From Betaproteobacteria bacterium (GTDB taxonomy: Bacteria > Pseudomonadota > Gammaproteobacteria > Burkholderiales > SG8-39): a stretch of DNA of 32,948 nucleotides. Below the pieces are notes generated by a model that had not been told where the DNA came from, did not search any database, and was given only the letters and a program-made list of their open reading frames with translations. Every line of letters starts with the position of its first letter. The first letter of the stretch is position 1. Of the stretch, positions 8,688-16,195 are shown piece by piece. The DNA is taken from contig VBBY01000035.1 of NCBI GenBank assembly GCA_005881595.1, positions 1 to 32,948 of the forward strand, in the 5' to 3' direction. Made by a program: the position numbers and the translations under genes.

Positions 8688-9400
8688 CCGCCGAGGAAAA
8701 GCTGCCCCACGCGGGGGTCCGCGAGGATCGCGCCGGCGGCGGCTTCGATGCGCGTGCGGCCCAGCTCGAGGACCACGCCGAAGTCCGAGATCTCGAGCGC
8801 GCGCTTGGCGTTCTGCTCGACCATCAGGATCGAGACGCCTTTTGCGCGCAGGTCCTGCAGGATGCCGAAGGTCTCCTTCACCAGCAGCGGCGACAGGCCG
8901 ATCGACGGCTCGTCGATCAGCATGAGCTTCGGTTCGAGCAGCAGGCCGCGCGCGATCTCGAGCAGCTTTTGCTCGCCGCCGGACAGCGTGGAGGCCTGCG
9001 CGCCGGCCTTGCGTCGAAGCATGGGGAAGCGCTCCATCAGCGATTCGATGCGCCCGGCGACGTTCGCGTCGCGTCCCGCCGCGGTCGCGCCAAGCTCCAG
9101 ATTGTGCAGCACGGTCAGCTCCGGGAACACGTTGCGCCCCTGCGGCACGTAGGAAATCCCGAGCTCCAGCAGCCGCCGCGGGTCGAGGTTGGTGACCTCG
9201 CGGCCGTCGAACACGACGCGGCCGCGCTGCACGCGGAGCAGGCCGAACACCGCCTTGAAGACGGTGGACTTGCCGGCGCCGTTCGGCCCGATCACGGTCG
9301 TGATGGCGCCGCGCGCGACTCTGAAGCTCGTGCCGTTGAGCACGGTCTGCTTGCCGTAGCCGCCGACGATGTCCTCGACGGCAAGAATGTCGGTTTCCAC
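8669..9400 (-). CDS. livF: Branched-chain-type ABC transporter ATPase LivF
   Basis: This is the second ATPase subunit (243 residues) of a Liv-type importer. Walker A is GPNGAGKST at residues 38-46, the ABC signature LSGGE at 139-143, and Walker B LMLIDEP at 159-165. The short length and the VPQGRNVFPELTV segment are typical of LivF rather than LivG. The start is GTG at 9400, directly abutting the livG stop with no spacer. It is the last gene of the long minus-strand run and converges on mtfA. The family serves leucine, amides, urea and also aromatic acids; here the neighbours suggest an aromatic or hydroaromatic acid. Confidence 0.94.
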   Translation of the reverse strand: METDILAVEDIVGGYGKQTVLNGTSFRVARGAITTVIGPNGAGKSTVFKAVFGLLRVQRGRVVFDGREVTNLDPRRLLELGISYVPQGRNVFPELTVLHNLELGATAAGRDANVAGRIESLMERFPMLRRKAGAQASTLSGGEQKLLEIARGLLLEPKLMLIDEPSIGLSPLLVKETFGILQDLRAKGVSILMVEQNAKRALEISDFGVVLELGRTRIEAAAGAILADPRVGQLFLGGHIAGS

Positions 9401-10144
9401 TCAGGTTCCGAGATAAGCTTCGATTACCGCGCGGTCGTTGCGGATCGCTTCCGGCGCGCCCTCGGCGATGATGCGGCCCTCCGCGAGCACGAGGATGCGC
9501 GTACATAGCGACATCACGAACTCCATGTTGTGCTCGATCACCACGAAGGTGGAGCGCCCGGTCTCGTTGATCGCCTTGAGGCGCTCGCGCAGGCCGCCGA
9601 GCATCGTCGGATTGACGCCGCCCGCGGGCTCGTCGAGCAGTACCAGGCGCGGGCCTGCCATGAACGCCATCGCCACGTCGAGCAGCTTCTGCTGTCCGTA
9701 GCTCAGGGCGCCCGCGCGCTCCTCGGCGAGCGCCGCGAGGCGGAAGAAATCGATCATGCGGTTCGCCGCGGCGCTGAGGCCGGCGTCGCGCGGCCCGAAC
9801 AGGCGCGACCACATGCCGCCCTCGTGCTCCTGGCCGGCAAGCAGCAGGTTCTCGCGCACCGAAAGCTGCGGAAAGACCTGCAGCAGCTGGAACGTGCGGC
9901 CGATGCCCAGGCGGTTCAGGTCGCAGGGCCGCATGCCGCCGATCGGCCGGCCATCGATGCGCACCTCGCCCGAGGAGGGCGCGAGCTGGCCGAGAATGCA
10001 GTTGAACAGCGTCGACTTGCCGGAGCCGTTGGGCCCGATCAGGCCGAGGATCTCGCCCGCGTGCACGGCGAACGACACCCCGTTCACGGCGCCGATGCCG
10101 CCGAACGACTTCCTCAGCTCGCGGACTTCGAGGAGCGCGGCCAT
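9401..10144 (-). CDS. livG: Branched-chain-type ABC transporter ATPase LivG
   Basis: This 247-residue ATPase pairs with LivF under the LivHM permeases. Walker A is GPNGSGKST at residues 37-45. The signature motif is LSYGQ at 147-151, with Tyr in place of the usual first Gly, which is common in LivG. Walker B is LVLLDEP at 167-173, followed by the AGGVNP motif characteristic of LivG. The ATG at 10142-10144 starts the protein at MAALLEVREL, directly before the first ATPase strand; the longer open frame upstream is a shadow of livM. The gene overlaps the end of livM by 31 bases. Confidence 0.94.
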   Translation of the reverse strand: MAALLEVRELRKSFGGIGAVNGVSFAVHAGEILGLIGPNGSGKSTLFNCILGQLAPSSGEVRIDGRPIGGMRPCDLNRLGIGRTFQLLQVFPQLSVRENLLLAGQEHEGGMWSRLFGPRDAGLSAAANRMIDFFRLAALAEERAGALSYGQQKLLDVAMAFMAGPRLVLLDEPAGGVNPTMLGGLRERLKAINETGRSTFVVIEHNMEFVMSLCTRILVLAEGRIIAEGAPEAIRNDRAVIEAYLGT

Positions 10145-11055
10145 GAAGTACGCAGGCGCTCGGCCAGCCCGAGCAGGCCCGACGGGAAGAATGCCAGCAG
10201 GATCATCACGAAGACGGCGTAAAGCATGAGGTAGAGCCCCTCGCTGAAGCGCAGCCATTCCGGCAGCAGCACCGACACCGCCGCGCCGAGGAATGGCCCG
10301 AAGAAGCGGCCCGCGCCGCCGACGATCACCATCAGCAGCAGGTTGAACGACAGGCCGGGGGTGAATGCCGTCGGCTCGATGAACTGCACCAGCGGCGCAT
10401 AGAGCACGCCGGCGACCCCGCCGAGGGCGGACCCGATGGCGAACGCCATCAGGGTGTAGCGCCGCGTGTCGATGCCCAGCGACGAGGCGCGGATCGGGTT
10501 TTCCCTCAGGGCAGTGAACGCGCGTCCCCAGGGAGAGCGCAGCAGCCACCACGCAGCGATCGATGCAAGGGCCAGAACGCCGAGGCAGAAAAAGTAGAAG
10601 TCCTGCGGCGCCTTGGTCGACCAGCCGAGCAGCGCCGGCCGCGGAATCCCGCTGATCCCGTAGACGCCCTTGGTCAGCCATTCCTCGTTGCGCAGAATCA
10701 GGAACACGAGCGTCGCGAACGAGAGCGTGACGAACGCGAGATAGTGGTGCGCTACGCGCAGCGCCGGGTAGCCGAGCAGCCAGCCGACGACGAAGCACAG
10801 CAGCGCCGCGAGCGCGAAGGCGGCGCCCAGCGGCCAGCCCTGCGTGGTCAGCAGCGCCGCGGTATAGGCGCCGATGCCGACGAACGAGGCTTGCGCCAGC
10901 GAGATCTGGCCGGCGTAGCCGAGCGTCAGGTTCAGGCCGATCGCGGCAATGGTCATCACCGCCCACAGGCTCAGCAGGTAGATGCCGTAGGGCTTCAGGC
11001 CGAACGGCGCCGCGATGAGCAGCGCAACGCCGACGAACAGCAAAACGGGTCTCAT
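10114..11055 (-). CDS. livM: Branched-chain-type ABC transporter permease LivM
   Basis: This 313-residue inner-membrane permease subunit has about eight to ten hydrophobic helices. Family features include NLTLGYAGQISLAQASFVGIGAY near the N-terminus and the cytoplasmic coupling segment with SPWGRAFTALRENPIRASSLGI, which contacts the ATPases. The ATG at 11053-11055 overlaps the livH stop as ATGA, so translation is probably coupled. The open frame that extends further upstream is a livH shadow. Confidence 0.93.
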   Translation of the reverse strand: MRPVLLFVGVALLIAAPFGLKPYGIYLLSLWAVMTIAAIGLNLTLGYAGQISLAQASFVGIGAYTAALLTTQGWPLGAAFALAALLCFVVGWLLGYPALRVAHHYLAFVTLSFATLVFLILRNEEWLTKGVYGISGIPRPALLGWSTKAPQDFYFFCLGVLALASIAAWWLLRSPWGRAFTALRENPIRASSLGIDTRRYTLMAFAIGSALGGVAGVLYAPLVQFIEPTAFTPGLSFNLLLMVIVGGAGRFFGPFLGAAVSVLLPEWLRFSEGLYLMLYAVFVMILLAFFPSGLLGLAERLRTSWPRSSKSAS

Positions 11056-11930
11056 ACCGTGCGCTCTTCCACTCGCCCGAGCAACCCCTGCGGCCGCAAC
11101 AGGATCACGGCAATGAGGAGAAACAGCGGGATGGCGGCCCGGTACTGCGCCGAGAGGTACGCGGCGACGAAGTTGTCCACTACGCCGAGCAGCAGCCCGC
11201 CGGCGATGGCGCCGCGCACCTGGTTGAAGCCGCCGACGATGGCGGCGACGAAGGCGACCAGGCCGAGCGTCTCGCCGTTGGTGAATTTGGCGAGGTAGAT
11301 CGGGCTCACCAGAAACGAAGCAAGGGCGACCAGGCCGGCGTTGATGAGAAAGGTGTAGAGCACCATGCGGCCGACCGGGATGCCCAGCACGCGCGCGAGT
11401 GCCGGGTTCTGCGCGGTGGCCTGCATGCTGCGGCCGGTGCGGGTGCCGGCAAGGAAGTACTGCAGAGCCGCCACGGCGAGCGCCGCCACCGCGATGATGA
11501 CCAGGTTCTGCACCGACACGACCATCCCGGCAACCTGCAGGTTGGTCGTCGCCCAGGCCGCGGGAAACGGCTGGGCGTCCGCGGCGTAGAACTCCTTCAC
11601 GCCCTCCTTCATCAGGATCGCAAGCGCGATGGTCGAGATGACGAGCGGCAGGACCCCGTGGCGTATGACCGGCTCCACTACCAGCCGCTTGAACAGCAGG
11701 CCGAGCACGAGAAGCGAGACGGCGAAGCCGGCCAGCATCGCCATCGGGAACGATAAGCCGCCGAACTTCATCGCCGCGAGGACGAAGAAGGCCGGCAGCA
11801 TCACGAACTCGCCCTGGGCGAAGTTGATCGTCTGCGACGTCTGCCACAGCAGCACGAAGCCGACGGCGACCAGCGCGTAGATGCCGCCGGTCGCCAGGCC
11901 GGCGAGAGCGAGCTGCAGAACGTCCGACAG
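11052..11930 (-). CDS. livH: Branched-chain-type ABC transporter permease LivH, probable CTG start
   Basis: This permease subunit is 292 residues if read from a CTG at 11928-11930. The C-terminal 267 residues from GTG 11855 are plainly LivH (NFAQGEFVM, the coupling segment MQATAQNPALARVLGI). However, the in-frame sequence upstream of that GTG encodes the family's first helix, including LALAGLATGGIYALVAVGF, so a GTG start would remove it. No ATG, GTG or TTG occurs in frame between the livK stop and this helix. The CTG lies 4 bases after the livK stop and 7 bases after a purine-rich GGGAAG. Stop and start overlap with livM as ATGA. The family assignment is very secure; the start codon is inferred. 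Confidence 0.88.
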   Translation of the reverse strand: MSDVLQLALAGLATGGIYALVAVGFVLLWQTSQTINFAQGEFVMLPAFFVLAAMKFGGLSFPMAMLAGFAVSLLVLGLLFKRLVVEPVIRHGVLPLVISTIALAILMKEGVKEFYAADAQPFPAAWATTNLQVAGMVVSVQNLVIIAVAALAVAALQYFLAGTRTGRSMQATAQNPALARVLGIPVGRMVLYTFLINAGLVALASFLVSPIYLAKFTNGETLGLVAFVAAIVGGFNQVRGAIAGGLLLGVVDNFVAAYLSAQYRAAIPLFLLIAVILLRPQGLLGRVEERTV

Positions 11931-11934
11931 CGCT

Positions 11935-13071
11935 TTACTTCCCGCTGCCCAGCTTGGGCAGGGTCTGGACGATTCTCTGCTTGCCCTCGACGACTTCGGC
12001 CAGGAAGCTGATCCGGTCGATGTCGCCGTTGTTATCCCAGGTGGTCTCCATCAGGATGCCGGGCTCCTGCTCTGGCTTGATGGTGAGGCCGTGCAGCGTC
12101 TTGGCGAGCAGCTTGCGATCGAACCTGCCGATCTTCTCGGTCGCGTACTTGACCGCGTACACGCCGGTGTAGCCCTTGATGCCGTTATGATCCGGCACGT
12201 AGCCGAAGCGCTTGCTGAATTTCTCCTTGAACGCCAGCACCGCCGGAACCGGCGCGTCGGCCGAAAGGCCCACGTGCCCGCGCGCGCCATTCGCCGCCGG
12301 GCCCGCCAGGTCGATCACCTTCTGCCCCAGCAGCGTGGTCTCGCCGATGAGCGGCTTGTCGATCCCCTGCTTGCGCGCCTCCCGCAGGAAGCGCGCGCTT
12401 TCCTCCTCGTTGGTGTAGACGAAGATCGCGTCGGCGTTCGCGCCCTTCAGCTTCACCACGTCGGCGGCGAAGTCCATCTGCCCGGATTCCGTCGAGACGT
12501 CGCTGACGACCTTGATGTTGCGCGCGGCCATCTCCTTGACGAAGGTGTCGCGCCCGCCCTTGCCGAAGTCGTTGTTCACCCACAGCACGGCCACCGTCCT
12601 GGCCTTCAGCCCGTCGCGCAGGTAGTTGGCGATCTTCGGCATGCTCATCTGCTGCCCGAACGAGGTGCGGAAGATGTACGGGTTGCCTGCCTGGGTGATC
12701 TCGGCGGCCTCGGCGCCCACAATCTGCGGCACCTCGGCCTGCTGCGCGAGCGCCATGTTGGCCTTGACCGAGCCCGAGAACACCGGGCCCAGGATCACAT
12801 ACGGGTCGCCGTCGATCGCCTTCTGCACCTGCGCCCGGGAGATGCCCGGATTGCTCTGCGTGTCGGCCTGCGGCGCGTTGATCTTGCGCTTCAGGATGCC
12901 GCCTTTCGCGTTGATCTCCTCGATCGCCAGCACCGCGCCGTCGCGGAAATTGGTGCCGGACACCGCGCCCGCGCCCGAAAGCTCGATCACGATCGGCATG
13001 TTCACCGTCGGCTGCGCGGATGCGCCTGCCGCGCCGAGCGCGAGGCTGATGGCAATAAAGCTCTTCATCAT
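11935..13071 (-). CDS. livK: Liv-type periplasmic substrate-binding protein
   Basis: This 378-residue receptor (type I periplasmic-binding fold) delivers the ligand to LivHMGF. A signal peptide is clear: a lysine near the N-terminus, a hydrophobic stretch and an ASA cleavage site before QPTVNMPIVIELSG. The mature part shows the family pattern GTNFRDGAVLAIEEINAKGG and DTQSNPGISRAQVQKAI. The ATG at 13071 is followed by a second ATG; a GGAGA element lies upstream in the 14-base gap after aroE. The ligand is not readable, but the position among shikimate genes suggests a cyclic or aromatic acid rather than leucine. Confidence 0.93.
   Translation of the reverse strand: MMKSFIAISLALGAAGASAQPTVNMPIVIELSGAGAVSGTNFRDGAVLAIEEINAKGGILKRKINAPQADTQSNPGISRAQVQKAIDGDPYVILGPVFSGSVKANMALAQQAEVPQIVGAEAAEITQAGNPYIFRTSFGQQMSMPKIANYLRDGLKARTVAVLWVNNDFGKGGRDTFVKEMAARNIKVVSDVSTESGQMDFAADVVKLKGANADAIFVYTNEEESARFLREARKQGIDKPLIGETTLLGQKVIDLAGPAANGARGHVGLSADAPVPAVLAFKEKFSKRFGYVPDHNGIKGYTGVYAVKYATEKIGRFDRKLLAKTLHGLTIKPEQEPGILMETTWDNNGDIDRISFLAEVVEGKQRIVQTLPKLGSGK
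11938..11943 (-). promoter_or_regulatory. Candidate ribosome binding site for livH at a CTG start
   Basis: On the minus strand GGGAAG lies in the last two sense codons of livK, followed by the TAA and AGCG, then CTG. The 7-base spacing is normal for a Shine-Dalgarno element. It supports the non-standard start at 11930. Confidence 0.45.
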
Positions 13072-13085
13072 TTAACGTTCTCCAG

Positions 13086-13922
13086 TCATTTTGGCGTCTT
13101 GGCGACGATATCGGCTTCGACCATTGCGCGCAGCTCCGGAGTCACTTTCGGATTGCCGCCAAACCATTTGCGAAAGCCGAATCCCGCCTGCTGCAGCAGC
13201 ATGCCCAGGCCGTCGACAGTGCGGTGACCGCGCTTGCGCGCGGCGGCGAGCAAGCCGGTTTCCAGCGGCACATACACCACGTCGTAGACGACTGCGCTCG
13301 GCTTGAGCGGGCCGAGATCGATCTGGAGCGGCGGCTTCCCCGCCAGGCCGAGCGAGGTGCAGTTCACCAGGACATCCGTGTCGCGCAGCAGCCGCGGCAC
13401 CGCGTCAAAGCCGTGCGCCCTGACCCCGAAGCGCGCTGCGAGGTCCTGCGCGCGCGAAACCGTTCGATTGACCACATGCACCTCGGCGCCGCGCCGCTTC
13501 AGCGCGTACACCGCCGAGCGCCCGGCGCCGCCTGCGCCAAGCACGAGCGCGCGGCAGCCCGGCACGTCCCAGCCGCGCGCGCGTTCGTCGAGATTCGCGA
13601 TGAAGCCATGCGTGTCGGAATTGCCGCCCATCAGCCTGCCGTTCTCGAGCCACAGGGTGTTGACCGCGCCTATGGCTTCCGCGGCTTCGTCGCGACCGGC
13701 GACGAGGCGAAAGGCGGCCTCCTTGTGCGGCACCGTGACGTTGCCGCCGACATAGCCGTTGCCGGCCAGATTCGTGATAAAGGCGGGAAACGCCTCGGCG
13801 GTCAGGTCCTTCAGCTCGTAGGCGCCCGGGATGCCGAGCGTCTTCAGCCAGTAGCCGTGGATCATCGGCGAGCGCGAATGCGCCACCGGATGGCCCATTA
13901 CGCAGGCACGGCGCAGCGTCAT
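13086..13922 (-). CDS. aroE: Shikimate dehydrogenase, NADP-type
   Basis: This 278-residue enzyme interconverts 3-dehydroshikimate and shikimate. Substrate-binding residues of the family are present: S16 and S18 in HSRSP, K67 in VTVPHKE, N88 in AVNTL, and D103 in GGNSDTHG. The Rossmann loop is GAGGAGRS from residue 129, and the second strand ends in VVNRTVSR, the NRT..R motif that binds the NADP 2'-phosphate. I chose the ATG at 13922 because it lies 2 bases after the NIPSNAP stop and gives the usual N-terminus; a longer frame from 13964 would run into the upstream gene. It could be the biosynthetic AroE located in a catabolic cluster, or a catabolic paralogue. Confidence 0.9.
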   Translation of the reverse strand: MTLRRACVMGHPVAHSRSPMIHGYWLKTLGIPGAYELKDLTAEAFPAFITNLAGNGYVGGNVTVPHKEAAFRLVAGRDEAAEAIGAVNTLWLENGRLMGGNSDTHGFIANLDERARGWDVPGCRALVLGAGGAGRSAVYALKRRGAEVHVVNRTVSRAQDLAARFGVRAHGFDAVPRLLRDTDVLVNCTSLGLAGKPPLQIDLGPLKPSAVVYDVVYVPLETGLLAAARKRGHRTVDGLGMLLQQAGFGFRKWFGGNPKVTPELRAMVEADIVAKTPK

Positions 13923-13924
13923 CT

Positions 13925-14242
13925 TTACAGGGGTGAGAAGGAGGTGGATTTCAGAATGCGGCATTCCTGGTTCTGGTGCGCGCCGAGCTCGCGGCTCTTC
14001 TGCAGATAGGACTGGAACGCTGGATCGGCCATCAGAGCAGCGCGCCTTTTCTCGCGCTCGGCCTGGCTCGCGTACTTCCAGACGTGCACTACCTGGTTGA
14101 GCTGCCCGACCTCGGTCGTCGCGTAGAACACCGGCTCGCCGCAGTGCTTCACCTGTGTCGCATGACCGTGCTCCTCGTAGAGCTTGAGCCAGGCCGCGAA
14201 CTTGTTGTTGTGCAGCGTGTAGATGCGCAGATCGAAAATCAT
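13925..14242 (-). CDS. NIPSNAP-family protein
   Basis: This 105-residue protein has the dimeric alpha-beta-barrel pattern of NIPSNAP proteins: an N-terminal strand FDLRIYTLHNNKF, the central LNQVVHVWKYAS strand, and a helix with REKRRAALMADPAFQSYL. Bacterial members are often found in catabolic operons; their reaction is generally unknown. A strong ribosome binding site, GGGGGAG, precedes the ATG at 14242. That element lies inside the short upstream ORF, whose stop overlaps this start as ATGA. It sits between two shikimate dehydrogenase genes. Confidence 0.85.
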   Translation of the reverse strand: MIFDLRIYTLHNNKFAAWLKLYEEHGHATQVKHCGEPVFYATTEVGQLNQVVHVWKYASQAEREKRRAALMADPAFQSYLQKSRELGAHQNQECRILKSTSFSPL

Positions 14243-14361
14243 GCGTGCTCCCCCATGGTCAGTATAGCTCTCGTCGCCTCGAGCGCCCGGCGTGCGCGTA
14301 CCTGCTCGTGATGCGGCAGCTCGAGGACTGTGAGCGCGGCGAGACCGATCGCGCGCTTCAT
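14239..14361 (-). pseudogene. 40-codon remnant, probably of a TIM-barrel sugar-phosphate isomerase/epimerase-like gene
   Basis: A 40-residue frame lies between aroE2 and the NIPSNAP gene and overlaps both by 4 bases (ATGA at each end). Its first 20 residues, MKRAIGLAALTVLELPHHEQ, resemble the N-termini I recall for bacterial sugar phosphate isomerase/epimerase proteins, which continue for about 270 residues. Here the text changes at once to RARRALEATRAILTMGEHA and stops. That second half resembles the kind of helix which often closes such barrels, so an internal in-frame deletion is one explanation. No full barrel can fold from this. It may persist because it carries translation into the NIPSNAP gene. 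Alternatively it is an unrelated small peptide. Confidence 0.45.
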
Positions 14362-15188
14362 CTGGCATCCATCGACAGAAAGTGCCGCATCATCCGCTCG
14401 GCATCGGGCTCGATGCCGGTGAACAGGCGAAACGCGCCCACCGCCTGGAACACCGCCATGCCGCCGCCATCTAGCGTGCGGCAACCCTTCGCGCGCGCCA
14501 CCCGGAGCAGCTCCGTTTCCATGGGGAAGTAGACGATCTCTGCAACCCAATGCCTGGCTCGCAACAAGGCTGCGTCGAGCGGCATGCCGGGCGTCTTCGC
14601 CATGCCGGTCGGCGTGCAGTGGATCAGGCCATCCGCGGCGGCCATTGCTGCAGCGAGGTCGTTTCCGGCCTTTACTCCCAGATTCGCCGCGAGTGCCGCC
14701 GATTTCGCGGGATCGATGTCGAACACGGTGAGCTCGCGCGCACCCAGCTTCAGTGCCGCGTGCGCGACCGCCGCCCCGGCGCCGCCCGCGCCGAGCCGCA
14801 CCACGCGCTCGAGGCTTGCGTCGGGCAGGCCGCGCCGGAAGCCCTCGGCGAAGCCCGACCAGTCGGTGTTGTGACCGGTCAGCCTGCCGTTCCGGATCAC
14901 CACTGTGTTCACCGCGTTGAGCGCCCGCGCGTCTTCCGACAGGCCGTCGAGCAGCGGAATAATCACCCGCTTGCACGGATAAGTGATGTTCAGGCCGGCG
15001 AAGCCCATGCGCTTCGCCGCGGTGAGCAGCTCCGGGAGCACCTCGACGCCGACACCGAGCTGGTCGAGATCGAACAGCTTGTAGACGTAGCGCAGGCCCT
15101 GCGCGTCGGCTTCGCGCTCGTGCAGGGCCGGCGAGCGCGATAGCTGGATTCCGGCGCCGATGAGGCCGCACAGATACGAAGCCTTCAC
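14358..15188 (-). CDS. Quinate/shikimate dehydrogenase, NAD-type (AroE paralogue)
   Basis: This 276-residue paralogue of AroE should oxidise shikimate and/or quinate. Substrate residues are present: S17 and S19 in LSRSP, K73 in NITYPCKR, N94 in AVNTV and D109 in GHNTDW. The Rossmann loop is GAGGAG at 133-138. Its second strand ends in VFDIDP, with an acidic residue (D157) where NADP enzymes have NRT. In this family, as in YdiB and corynebacterial QsuD, that acidic residue marks NAD use and a catabolic role. The start is GTG at 15188, 7 bases after the dctP stop; the longer frame upstream lies in dctP. The stop overlaps the remnant ORF as ATGA. Confidence 0.88.
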   Translation of the reverse strand: MKASYLCGLIGAGIQLSRSPALHEREADAQGLRYVYKLFDLDQLGVGVEVLPELLTAAKRMGFAGLNITYPCKRVIIPLLDGLSEDARALNAVNTVVIRNGRLTGHNTDWSGFAEGFRRGLPDASLERVVRLGAGGAGAAVAHAALKLGARELTVFDIDPAKSAALAANLGVKAGNDLAAAMAAADGLIHCTPTGMAKTPGMPLDAALLRARHWVAEIVYFPMETELLRVARAKGCRTLDGGGMAVFQAVGAFRLFTGIEPDAERMMRHFLSMDAR

Positions 15189-15195
15189 GGGATTT

Positions 15196-16185
15196 TCACT
15201 TACGCAGTTTGGCGAGCTCACCCTGGAGAGCCGAGACGGTTTCCGCACCCACGATCTCGGAGTGCTTCGCGATCACCGGCTTCATCGCCTCGCGGAGCTT
15301 GGCGAGCTCGCCCGCCGACAGTTCCGTGACCTGCATGCCGTTCTTCTTCAGGTTTTCCAGCGCGGTGCTTGCGGCCTCGCGCGAGACCTGGAGCTGATAT
15401 GTCGAGGCCTCGGCGCCGGCGTCGACCAGGATCTTCCTGTTCGCGGCGCTCAGCGTGTCCCAGACCTTCTTGCTGAAGATCAACGACTGCGGGTTGTACT
15501 GGTGGTTGCTCAGGACGATATGCTTTTGCACCTCGTAGAACTTGTTGGCGCTGATGACCGTCACCGGGTTTTCCTGCCCGTCGATCGCCTTCTGATCGAG
15601 CGCGGCGTACACCTCGGGGAAGGGAAGCGGCGTCGGGTTGGCGCCGAGCGCCTTGACCCAGTCGACGTTGATCGCGTTGGGAATCACCCGCAGCTTCAGC
15701 CCCGCGATATCGTCGACCCTGTTGATCGGGCGCCTGCTGTTGGTGATGTTGCGAAAACCCAGTTCCCAGTAGGCAAGGCCCACGATTCCCTTGGCTTCGA
15801 GCTTCTGGTGCATCATCCTGCCGAAGGGCCCGTCAACGACCGCGTCCGCTTCCTTGGGGTCGGCGAACATGAACGGGAAGTCGTAGACCCCGAACTCCTT
15901 GGCCTGCGAGGCCAGGATCCCCGAGTTCAGAACCACCATATCCAGCGTTCCGCCTTGCAGCGCCGACACGTTGGCCTGATCGCCGCCCAGCACGCCGCCC
16001 GGAAACAGGTTGATCTTGATCTTGCCGCCGCTCTTGGCGGTCACGAGCTCGGCGAATTTTTCCATCCCCATGACCACCGGATGGCCTTTGGGGTTTTGCG
16101 TGGCGAACTTGAGCTCCTGCGCCTGCGCGGGCAGCCAGGCGAGCAGCGCCGCGAGGGATGCAATGAATGCAAATTGCCTTTTCAT
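15196..16185 (-). CDS. dctP: TRAP transporter substrate-binding protein DctP
   Basis: This 329-residue periplasmic receptor captures an organic acid for DctQM. A signal peptide ends at AQA before QELKFATQNPKGHP. The conserved carboxylate-binding arginine is R166 in GLKLRVIPN, followed by the family's PLPFPEVYAALDQKAIDGQENP segment. The ATG at 16185 follows an excellent ribosome binding site (GGAGGAG) in the 10-base gap after dctM. TRAP receptors bind C4-dicarboxylates, sialic acid, lignin-derived aromatics or sugar acids; the neighbouring dehydrogenase suggests quinate or shikimate. Confidence 0.94.
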   Translation of the reverse strand: MKRQFAFIASLAALLAWLPAQAQELKFATQNPKGHPVVMGMEKFAELVTAKSGGKIKINLFPGGVLGGDQANVSALQGGTLDMVVLNSGILASQAKEFGVYDFPFMFADPKEADAVVDGPFGRMMHQKLEAKGIVGLAYWELGFRNITNSRRPINRVDDIAGLKLRVIPNAINVDWVKALGANPTPLPFPEVYAALDQKAIDGQENPVTVISANKFYEVQKHIVLSNHQYNPQSLIFSKKVWDTLSAANRKILVDAGAEASTYQLQVSREAASTALENLKKNGMQVTELSAGELAKLREAMKPVIAKHSEIVGAETVSALQGELAKLRK

Positions 16186-16189
16186 CTTC

Positions 16190-16195
16190 TCCTCC
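16190..16195 (-). promoter_or_regulatory. Strong ribosome binding site of dctP
   Basis: GGAGGA on the minus strand starts directly after the dctM stop and lies 4 to 5 bases before the dctP ATG. It is the best such site in the operon, consistent with the receptor being needed in excess over the membrane subunits. Confidence 0.7.

Noticed and set aside
13923-13964. Longer start for the NADP-type shikimate dehydrogenase
   Set aside because: It would overlap the NIPSNAP gene and add 14 residues not typical of AroE; the ATG at 13922 fits better.
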